Assembly: GCA_023249395.1 (NCBI GenBank)
Contig: JAHFCS010000138.1
Span: 1-6,186 of the forward strand
Source: Gemmatimonadota bacterium
Lineage (GTDB): Bacteria > Gemmatimonadota > Gemmatimonadetes > Gemmatimonadales > Gemmatimonadaceae
Direction: 5' to 3'
DNA: 6,186 nucleotides
Shown: positions 1 through 5,623 of the stretch, piece after piece
How the letters are laid out: each line of letters opens with the position of its first letter
Numbering within the stretch: the stretch's first letter is position 1
The notes under the pieces: model-generated
Databases searched by the model: none
Told to the model about the DNA's origin: nothing
What the model saw: the letters and a program-made list of their open reading frames with translations, nothing else
Made by a program: the position numbers and the translations under genes

Positions 1-1533
1 GAGCTTTACGAGCACTACGTATTGCGGCTTGTCCGCCGGAAAAAGTCCGACGAACGATGCGGTGTAGTTCCCGAGGACGTATCCCTTCCCTTTCACTGTG
101 CGCCTGGCAGTGCCGCTCTTGCCGCCGAGGAGATAAGTGGCGAGGTCTGCCCGGGTGGCCGTCCCGCTCTCCACGACGCCGAGCAACATCTGCTGAACGT
201 CGCGCGCAACCGATGGAGGAACGACACGCCGTATGGCGCGCGGCTTCGAGCGGTAGATCAGCTCACCGTCGGCCGAGCGGATCTCCTTTACGAGATGCGG
301 CTCCATCAGCTCTCCGCCGTTGGCGATCGCGGAGTAGGCTGCGACAAGTTGAAGCGGTGTCACGGCGACCTCATATCCCATGACGATCGACGATCCCGAT
401 GTACGATTCCATCGCGCCGGCTCGCGCAGGGTACCGTCCGCTTCCGCCGGCAGAGGAATACCAGTGGGAGTACCGAACCCGAAGTCGCGCAGCGTCTCGA
501 ACTTCTCGCGGGGACTGAGCCGCTGCGCGAAGCGCACGATACCGATGTTGCTGGAGTAGCGGATCACGTCGCTCAGCGAAAGCTGGGGAGCCTTGTGCTC
601 GTCGGTTATCAGCCGTCCCTCGATGATTGTCTGGCCATTGAAGGTCTCGATGACTTCGTCGGGACGCGCCCGCTTTCGCTCCAGGAGGGCCGCAGCGATG
701 AATGGCTTGAGCGTCGATCCCGGCTCGAACGGCTCGCTTACCGCGGTGTTGGCGACCGCGCCTGGACTGGAGCGACGGCTTGCCATCGCCAGAATCTCCC
801 CGGTGAAGGGGTTCATCACCACGATGTCGCCCCCTTCCGCCTGCAGGCTATCGGTGGCGCGTGCCAGCGCTCGCTCACAGATCTCCTGCAGCGTCTCGTT
901 GATCGTCAGCGTCAAACTGGATCCAGATCGCGGGATCGATCTCCACCCTTCCGGAGAGTCGATTCCCCGCCCGCGCACGTCCACTGCGCGCTTCTCGCTC
1001 GTTGTGTCCCCGCGCAGCACACCGTCCATCGCCAGCTCGATTCAGTCGAGAGGTCGCCCATCGGAGCCAACGCGACCGACGATTCTCCTGATGCCTCCGG
1101 TCGTCGCGAAGTCGCGCTGCATGACGGTCTTCGGATGCACGCCCCGCAGACTCGCCAACCCGGCGATGTCCGATGCGATGTACAGATCGGGCAGCGAGAC
1201 CCACTTTACCTTCGGATCCGTCGCGCGCTGAATCAGCTCGGGAGCAACTCGCACGGCGCGAAGCAGCCCGGCAAGCTGCGAAGTGTCGCGAACCTCCTTG
1301 GGTGCGACGTCCAGATGAACGAGCTCGTGGCTGTCGACGAGCACGTTCCCTGAAGCGTCGAGTATCGGCCCGCGCGCGGCAGGAACGGTGTCGGTGTTGA
1401 AGTGCAGTGCTTGCGCTCTCTCCGACCAGCGTTCTCCCTCGACGAGCTGAAGCTTCGCCGACTGCGCGAGGAGCGCGACGGCAAAGACCAGCAGCATGAC
1501 GTAGATGACCGTCAGCCGACTAGGGCGTACCAC
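1..1533 (-). CDS. ftsI: FtsI/PBP2-type septal peptidoglycan transpeptidase, partial, interrupted by one in-frame TGA
   Basis: Class B penicillin-binding protein that cross-links septal peptidoglycan as part of the FtsQLB-FtsWI divisome, anchored in the inner membrane with its catalytic domain in the periplasm. The GTG start at 1533 is the only reasonable one, because an in-frame TGA lies nine codons upstream; a GAGG sits just before it. Residues 7-25 form the membrane anchor, followed by the dimerisation-domain signature ARGPILDASGNVL near residues 53-65. Counting the stop as codon 164, the catalytic motifs are S273-T-L-K276, S327-S-N329 and K472-S-G-T475, all intact. The reading frame is open from codon 165 to the window edge at codon 511, so the C-terminus is missing here. 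The TGA at 1044-1042 splits the gene into a 163-residue N-terminal piece with the anchor and a downstream piece with the whole catalytic domain. The start overlaps the end of ftsL by 14 nt. FtsI, not the elongation-specific PBP2, is preferred because of the rsmH-ftsL context. Confidence 0.93.
1042..1044 (-). other. In-frame TGA stop within ftsI
   Basis: The frame reads GRPLD-TGA-IELAMDGVLRG. Related class B PBPs normally have a Gly followed by x-Glu here (pattern G-[VIL]-E ... L-R-G), so the ancestral codon was probably GGA, one transversion from TGA. Frame and motifs are preserved on both sides. No stop-codon context known to favour readthrough is visible, as the next base is A. A sequencing or assembly error or a very recent nonsense mutation is the simplest reading. 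Confidence 0.9.
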
Positions 1534-1831
1534 CGCGCCTCGCCTGCCTCGGAAGTATCACGACCTGCGTGTCGGCGGGAACGTGCATCCCGAGCTGACC
1601 TTCGGCAATCGGGACGAGCCGCACCCGCGATGAGGCATCGCGGATTTCAGCCTCCAGCCGGACGCGCTCGTTCCTGAGCTGGCGCACCTCGGCCTCGATC
1701 GCGCTCATCTGTCGCGCTTCGGAGTCCCCGTAGCTTCGTCTCGCGATCACGGCGGCGGTCGTCACGACAAAGCCGAGGAGAACCGCCGCGACGATCCAGC
1801 GGCCGCGGATCGTTACGGGGCGCTTCGCCAT
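1520..1831 (-). CDS. ftsL: FtsL-like bitopic cell division protein
   Basis: A 103-residue bitopic protein with the architecture and position of FtsL, which pairs with FtsB through a coiled coil and helps activate FtsWI at the septum. A short basic cytoplasmic N-terminus (AKRPVTIRGR) precedes a transmembrane helix at about residues 12-30. A charged, heptad-like coiled coil follows at about 38-70 (SAIEAEVRQLRNERVRLEAE), then the typical tail with IAEGQLGMHVP near 76-85. FtsL sequences diverge strongly, so the name rests on layout and on the position between rsmH and ftsI. The ATG at 1831 is chosen because the membrane helix begins soon after it and because it overlaps the rsmH end by only 19 nt. 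The open frame extends upstream to 1981, but that part is rsmH read out of frame. No Shine-Dalgarno sequence precedes the ATG; a GC hairpin does, so initiation probably depends on translation of rsmH. The stop is TAG. Confidence 0.85.
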   Translation of the reverse strand: MAKRPVTIRGRWIVAAVLLGFVVTTAAVIARRSYGDSEARQMSAIEAEVRQLRNERVRLEAEIRDASSRVRLVPIAEGQLGMHVPADTQVVILPRQARRGGTP

Positions 1832-2769
1832 GCGCGCAGCCGCGCGCTGCGCGCGCGTGGATTCCGTTCGACTTCTGCCGCCGAAGGCTTGACTGCCTTC
1901 CGCGTGATGAGCGATCCGAGAGCGCGACCGCCGCACGTGCACTGAAGCTGCCGCGGCGGACAGATGCAGTCCCGGCTCCATTCACGCATCAGGTGCTTGA
2001 CGATCCGGTCCTCCCCCGAATGATAGGCGATCACCGCGAGGACGCCGCCCGGCTGGAGTCTGTCGCGGAGCGCCGGCATCGCCCGCTCGAGCGAACCGAG
2101 CTCATCGTTCACCGCAATGCGAAGACCCTGGAAGATTCGCGCGAAATCACCGGGTCCGCTTCTCGCTCCGAGCGCACCGCGAATCGCGCCGACGAGATCG
2201 TCACTTGTCTCGAAGGGCGCATTCCCCCGCCTGCGCACGATCTCTCGCGCGAGACGACGCGAGCGTGGCTCATCGGCGTAGTCGCGCAGTACGCGCGCAA
2301 GCTCCTGTTCATCCATCGTATTGAGAAGCTCGGCCGCGGAAGTTCCTCCAGCGGAACCACTTTCCATCCGCATGTCGAGAGACGCGCCCTCGCGAAAGGA
2401 GAAGCCACGTGACTCGTCGTCGATCTGATGCGACGAGACGCCGAGATCGGCGAGGATGCCGTCGAATTTCTGCCGTGTGTCGGGGAGCAACCTGTCTGCC
2501 TCGGCGAAGTTGCCCAATATAACGCGAAATCGGCCCGCCGCCTCGTGGGCTGCAAGCCGATCTCGCGCCGCCGAGATCGCTGCGGGATCCCGGTCGATCG
2601 CCGTCACGCTCGCCCCCAGGGCAAGAAGGGCGGCGCTGTGTCCGCCGCCCCCGAGTGTGCAATCGAGAATTGTGTTCGCGCCTTGAAACAGCTCTACGAT
2701 CTCATCCGCGAGCACCGGCGCGTGATAGGCGCTGTCCCACGCGCCACCCACCGGTGCTCCCGGACTCAT
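1813..2769 (-). CDS. rsmH: RsmH, 16S rRNA (cytosine(1402)-N4)-methyltransferase
   Basis: RsmH (MraW) uses S-adenosylmethionine to methylate N4 of C1402 in 16S rRNA, in the decoding centre of the small subunit. The 318-residue length is normal for the family. Visible signatures are YHAPVL at 15-20, the SAM-binding loop DCTLGGGGHS at 36-45, the acidic motif AIDRDP at 57-62, GILADLGVSSHQID at 104-117, GFSFREGASLDMRM at 122-135, FQGLRIAVNDEL at 213-224, and a C-terminal Cys cluster at 268-279 with CICPP and CTCGG. The usual HSLEDR motif reads HSGEDR at 250-255. The ATG at 2769 is chosen because it gives the family N-terminus and forms an ATGA overlap with the stop of the preceding TPR gene. The open frame continues upstream to 3105, but that segment is the TPR gene in another frame. 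The stop is TAA. There is no mraZ directly upstream, unlike many dcw clusters. Confidence 0.97.
   Translation of the reverse strand: MSPGAPVGGAWDSAYHAPVLADEIVELFQGANTILDCTLGGGGHSAALLALGASVTAIDRDPAAISAARDRLAAHEAAGRFRVILGNFAEADRLLPDTRQKFDGILADLGVSSHQIDDESRGFSFREGASLDMRMESGSAGGTSAAELLNTMDEQELARVLRDYADEPRSRRLAREIVRRRGNAPFETSDDLVGAIRGALGARSGPGDFARIFQGLRIAVNDELGSLERAMPALRDRLQPGGVLAVIAYHSGEDRIVKHLMREWSRDCICPPRQLQCTCGGRALGSLITRKAVKPSAAEVERNPRARSARLRAWRSAP
1832..1854 (-). promoter_or_regulatory. GC-rich hairpin immediately 5' of the ftsL start codon
   Basis: On the minus strand GCGCGCAG and CTGCGCGC form a perfect 8-bp stem around a 7-nt loop, and the 3' arm touches the ftsL ATG at 1831. The element lies inside the last codons of rsmH. 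In mRNA it would cover the initiation region of ftsL until ribosomes translating rsmH open it, a usual layout for translational coupling. The regulatory role is inferred; the inverted repeat is seen directly, but GC-rich, Arg/Ala-rich coding sequence can produce such repeats by chance. Confidence 0.4.
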
Positions 2770-4451
2770 TTGCAGAATCGCTTTACCATCTCGTCGGTTG
2801 CGGGTGTGTACTGCGGAATCGCCGTCAGCACCTGCTTCGCGGCGTCGGCGTAGCTTTGCAATCCGGCGGGCACGTTCTCCTGTGCTGTAGCGAAGGAATC
2901 CTTCGCGAGTCGCGCCAGCGTGCAGCTCTTGGTTCCCTGCGCCTCGACGATGGCGCTCTGGCCAACCGTGAACGCCGAGATGCCGAGCAGGAACTTCGCG
3001 TCGGACGAAGCCTCGAGCTGGTCGGACAGCGTGCAGAATGACATTGCTCGCTGCAGATCTGCCCGGTTCTTGCTCGCGTTCCCCATCTTGTACGCAGAAT
3101 TGCATTGAGAGAGCGCGACCTTCGCCAACGTGCTCTTGTCGCCGCCATTCGCAGCGGCTGTTCGGATGGTCGTCATCACCTGATCAGGCTGGCCCATCGC
3201 TCCATAGATCAGCGCAAGCTGGGCATATCCACCTTCGATCCTCGGATTGATCGACACGGCTCGCTGTGCCGCCGCCAGTGCCGCGGCGTTGTTGCCCGCC
3301 TTGCTCAGCGCACTGGCCTGATTCAACAGAATGTTGGCGTTGTTGGGATACTTCGCCGCACCAAGAGCGAGTGCGTCGGCAGCTTTCTGGTACTGATTCA
3401 ATCCTGCGTACGCAGCCGCCGTTCGCATGAAGTAAACCGAGTCCGCGGTGGCGGTGTCGGCCCTGATCATCTCGGCCCCCGTCTGAACTGCGAGGTCGTA
3501 CTGCTTGGCGGCGAGGAAGACCAGCCACGCGGTGCGGAGCAGCTTCGGCTCGCCCGGGTTGTTCCTGAGCGCTTCCTGGATGATCGGCACCGCGAGGGCG
3601 GCCTGTCCGCTCGCGGCGAGGTCGTTCACGACCTGGTCCCGAAGCTTGTCATTGGTCGGATCTGCGGCGAGAAGCGACGTCAAGGCCTGAATCGCGCGAG
3701 GGTCCTTTCGAGTCTGATAAATGTCGGCGGCCCATCGGAGTGCCGAGATATTCCGCGGGTCGACGGCAAGAATCCGTTGAGCCACGGCGAGAACCGAATC
3801 AGGCATGTTCTGAGAGTTCAGCGCGTTGCCGAGACACACGCCGGCGATCGTGCCGGTGGGGTACTTGGCCAGCGCGCCGCGGGCGGCCTGCTCCGCTTCC
3901 TTGTATTTCCCTTCCCGGAAACGTGAAACGCAGACCTTTTCAGCCTCGAGCTGGACTCGTGCGGCCTGATAGGCGCGCGACACCATCTGCGCTGCCTGGT
4001 CGAGCTTCGCCGCCTCTGCCGTCGGCAGGGGCTGTTGGATGCTGTTGTCGCGGGAGAGGACGAGACGGGCGTCGATCTTCACGCCGGTCAGGGTCTTGGT
4101 GGCGGTCCCTTCCATGTACTCGTCCGCGCGAAGGAGCACGGCCAGCGCGCGGGCGTCGTTCGATGCGAGCGATTCAGTCGTCGAGTAGCCTGAGGCGGTG
4201 AGTGTCGCGTTCACGTCTTTCTGGGAGATTACCAACAGGGCCTTGTTGTCGACATCCCTCGTCACGCGTGACCTGATAGCCTCCGCCGCCTGGACACCGA
4301 GTCCCGGCTCGTTGCTGGTAAAGGTCGTCACCATAAGGTGAGGTACGGGAGCCGGTGCACGCTGGGCCGACGCGCCGGCCAGCGGCGCCGCGGTTATCAG
4401 CGCGGCCAGCGCGATCAGCTTTCGCTGCCCGGAGTTTCGGTTGTGGCGCAA
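2766..4451 (-). CDS. Exported tetratricopeptide-repeat protein, function unknown
   Basis: A 561-residue protein when started at the TTG at 4451. That start has AAGGAG seven bases upstream and yields a classic signal peptide: basic RHNRNSGQRK, a hydrophobic LIALAALITAAPLAGA, then ASA|Q cleavage near residue 29. An ATG at 4502 would add 17 residues but lacks an equally good ribosome site and spoils the signal peptide. Residues about 38-135 look like a small alpha/beta domain of the TolB-N/CsgG/FlgO kind (MVTTF strand, helix, LLVIS strand, an ALAVLLRADEYMEGT segment). This resemblance is from pattern only. Residues about 173-433 are helical TPR units with recurring A/G-A-L-x(4)-P-x-N/D endings (for example ILAVDPRN, RAVSINPR, GAAKYPNN). 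The protein has six cysteines (about 174, 206, 450, 473, 510, 560), an even number that would suit disulfides outside the cytoplasm. The stop overlaps the rsmH start (ATGA), so the two genes are translationally coupled. A role in envelope assembly is possible but unproven. Confidence 0.9.
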   Translation of the reverse strand: MRHNRNSGQRKLIALAALITAAPLAGASAQRAPAPVPHLMVTTFTSNEPGLGVQAAEAIRSRVTRDVDNKALLVISQKDVNATLTASGYSTTESLASNDARALAVLLRADEYMEGTATKTLTGVKIDARLVLSRDNSIQQPLPTAEAAKLDQAAQMVSRAYQAARVQLEAEKVCVSRFREGKYKEAEQAARGALAKYPTGTIAGVCLGNALNSQNMPDSVLAVAQRILAVDPRNISALRWAADIYQTRKDPRAIQALTSLLAADPTNDKLRDQVVNDLAASGQAALAVPIIQEALRNNPGEPKLLRTAWLVFLAAKQYDLAVQTGAEMIRADTATADSVYFMRTAAAYAGLNQYQKAADALALGAAKYPNNANILLNQASALSKAGNNAAALAAAQRAVSINPRIEGGYAQLALIYGAMGQPDQVMTTIRTAAANGGDKSTLAKVALSQCNSAYKMGNASKNRADLQRAMSFCTLSDQLEASSDAKFLLGISAFTVGQSAIVEAQGTKSCTLARLAKDSFATAQENVPAGLQSYADAAKQVLTAIPQYTPATDEMVKRFCK

Positions 4452-4458
4452 AGTCTGA

Positions 4459-4464
4459 CTCCTT
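4459..4464 (-). promoter_or_regulatory. Shine-Dalgarno site selecting the TTG start of the exported TPR gene
   Basis: AAGGAG ends seven bases before TTG at 4451-4449, an optimal spacing. It is the strongest ribosome-binding site in the window and decides for the TTG codon over the upstream ATG at 4502. Confidence 0.75.
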
Positions 4465-4533
4465 GAAATCAATGTCTTAGCCTCGGAAACCCGTGAACAC
4501 ATGTACCCCGCGCAAATACTCCAGGTCCGTCAA

Positions 4534-4611
<78 letters not shown>

Positions 4612-4634
4612 AAGTGCAGAAACCGAGCCGTTTC

Positions 4635-4835
4635 CTACTTCAGAATGGCAATTGGCACCAGCACGCAGTACCCCAGCACGAGCAGGACGGCGGCGACAGT
4701 CGTGCCACCGGCGGCAAGGTCGGCGAATCCGACGACGATCACCGCGAGGGCCGCTGCCCATAGCGAGATCGATCGCAGTCGCGGATTGAATCGCGCATTC
4801 GATGAAGGAGTCTGACTGGCGTCGGCGTCGACCAT
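4635..4835 (-). CDS. Small two-helix membrane protein, probably leaderless mRNA
   Basis: A 66-residue hypothetical protein with a polar N-terminus (about residues 1-20, VDADASQTPSSNARFNPRLR) and two predicted membrane helices, about 22-41 (WAAALAVIVVGFADL) and 45-65 (VAAVLLVLGYCVLVPIAIL). The only charged residue at the C-terminus is a final Lys. The two short helices joined by an AAGGTT turn form a hairpin. The ATG at 4835 is preferred over the longer open frame starting at 4904. A strong promoter occupies codons 11-20 of the longer version, and its predicted transcription start falls 0-3 nt before this ATG. No Shine-Dalgarno sequence precedes either ATG. The stop is TAG, and tRNA-Val begins 23 nt later, so both probably share the transcript. 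I do not recognise a named family. The gene is accepted because of the promoter fit and the coherent two-helix topology, but it remains a short ORF. Confidence 0.65.
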   Translation of the reverse strand: MVDADASQTPSSNARFNPRLRSISLWAAALAVIVVGFADLAAGGTTVAAVLLVLGYCVLVPIAILK

Positions 4836-4844
4836 TAGCGCGAT

Positions 4845-4873
4845 AGTGTAGAGGGACAGCAAAAGCGTGTCAA
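4845..4873 (-). promoter_or_regulatory. Sigma-70-type promoter for the membrane protein and tRNA-Val
   Basis: On the minus strand a perfect -35 box TTGACA (4873-4868), a 17-nt spacer and a -10 box TACACT (4850-4845) match the housekeeping consensus, with the key T, A and final T of the -10 box present. The expected start of transcription is at about 4838-4835, practically at the ATG of the 66-residue protein. It is the best promoter in the window and the only good candidate upstream of tRNA-Val. Because no terminator is evident further on, it could also feed the TPR-rsmH-ftsL-ftsI genes. Confidence 0.75.
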
Positions 4874-4887
4874 GCACGCCGACATCG

Positions 4888-4912
4888 CGGGCGTCGCCCG
4901 TCATTGTTTTTT
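4888..4912 (+). terminator. Weak terminator-like palindrome plus T-run, plus-strand orientation
   Basis: CGGGC-GTC-GCCCG is a perfect 5-bp stem, followed after six bases by T6 on the plus strand. The orientation would stop transcripts running left to right, yet no gene on that strand ends here. The 6-nt gap before the T-run is longer than usual. It may block antisense transcription into the TPR/cheB genes or may be chance. For minus-strand transcripts the T-run is on the wrong side. Confidence 0.25.
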
Positions 4913-4933
4913 AATGAAGTGCTAACCCGTGGA

Positions 4934-5623
4934 TCAGCTGTAGCTCGGCACCTCTTCCCCATGGTAAGCCAGTCGAATCGCCTCGGCGCATCGCTTCCCC
5001 CAGATGTTGAAACGATTTGCTTCGTGGCCCGTGCTCCACGTCTCGCGGGCTTCCTCATGTCGTCCGGCGCAGAGCTGCGCCCGCCCCAGCTCGTAGTAGC
5101 CTTCGACGAAATTGGGCGCGAGAACGATGCACTTCCGGAGGCAGTACTCGGCGCCGGCAAAATTTTCCTGCGTGGCGAAAAGCAGCCCGAGATAGAAGTT
5201 CGCGTAAAGGGCGGCTTTGGGGTCACGGGTCTGGCGCGACGAATGGTCGAGGAGCTCCGCAGCCCGGGCGATCTCGCCCTTCCGCATCCACACGTAACCG
5301 AGGTTGACCCGGGCCATCGCATTCAGGGAATTTTCCGCGAGAAGCTCGGTGAGGAGTCTCAGAGCATCGTCATACATCCCCTGACGCATTCGCGCCCACG
5401 CGAGAAGCGCCCTTCCGCGTATGTCGCTGGGGGCAAGCTCGAGCGCGCGACTCAACATCGCCTCGGCACCCGCGAAGTTCCCAATCGCGATGAGGTTCCA
5501 GCCCTTCTCGACGAAGGTGGACGCTCCGAGATGATCCTCCACAAGAACCCGACGCAGCGCACGTGACGGTGTAGGAGTCACGCGCCTTGCGGTGGGAGTC
5601 ATTCGCGATGCGCCTGAAGTCAT
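4934..5623 (-). CDS. Cytoplasmic TPR protein coupled to cheB
   Basis: A 229-residue protein without signal peptide or membrane segment. After a Thr/Pro/Arg-rich N-terminus made of three similar 7-residue units (1-21), about five consecutive tetratricopeptide repeats run from about residue 34 to 200. Examples are GWNLIAIGNFAGAEAMLSRA with LELAPSD, NLGYVWMRKGEIARAAELLD, and FYLGLLFATQENFAGAEYC with IVLAPNF. TPR arrays form superhelical scaffolds that bind partner proteins; no catalytic motif is visible. The ATG at 5623 forms an ATGA overlap with the cheB stop, so the two are translated together and a role as an adaptor in the chemosensory pathway is a reasonable inference. In-frame starts at 5602 (ATG) and 5581 (GTG) are also possible. 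The open frame reaches upstream to 5908, but that part is cheB out of frame. The stop is TGA; the next 98 nt hold only the promoter described separately. Confidence 0.9.
   Translation of the reverse strand: MTSGASRMTPTARRVTPTPSRALRRVLVEDHLGASTFVEKGWNLIAIGNFAGAEAMLSRALELAPSDIRGRALLAWARMRQGMYDDALRLLTELLAENSLNAMARVNLGYVWMRKGEIARAAELLDHSSRQTRDPKAALYANFYLGLLFATQENFAGAEYCLRKCIVLAPNFVEGYYELGRAQLCAGRHEEARETWSTGHEANRFNIWGKRCAEAIRLAYHGEEVPSYS
5561..5623 (-). repeat. Three tandem 21-nt units each beginning with a start codon
   Basis: The first 21 codons of the TPR gene read MTSGASR, MTPTARR, VTPTPSR, three 7-residue units. At DNA level each opens with ATG-ACT, ATG-ACT or GTG-ACT and ends with an Arg codon. 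The units are imperfect, pointing to an old small duplication, or to simple Thr/Pro/Arg-rich sequence. The consequence is three equally spaced in-frame initiation codons. Confidence 0.55.

Noticed and set aside
1042..1044. Reassignment of UGA to Gly or Trp in this genome.
   Set aside because: TGA closes the exported TPR gene, the second TPR gene and cheB in clear ATGA overlaps, and Trp is encoded by TGG throughout.
22..1353. A 443-codon open frame on the plus strand opposite ftsI.
   Set aside because: It is antisense to a gene with all PBP motifs, its product is Arg/His-rich low-quality sequence with no recognisable domain, and such long antisense frames are common in GC-rich coding DNA.
3105..3926. 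A 273-codon plus-strand open frame.
   Set aside because: It lies opposite the exported TPR gene, has no ribosome site or recognisable domain, and is explained as a shadow of GC-rich codons.
4528..4533. TTGACG just after tRNA-Val as a possible -35 box for the TPR gene.
   Set aside because: No acceptable -10 box occurs 16-18 nt downstream; the nearest TA-rich hexamer (TACATG) is 21 nt away.
4836..4904. Extended start at 4904 giving an 89-residue membrane protein.
   Set aside because: The added 23 codons contain the promoter boxes and a palindrome, and there is no Shine-Dalgarno sequence; the start at 4835 fits better, though the longer form is not fully excluded.
4904..5566. A 220-codon plus-strand open frame.
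   Set aside because: It is antisense to the TPR repeats of the cheB-linked protein and shows no family features.
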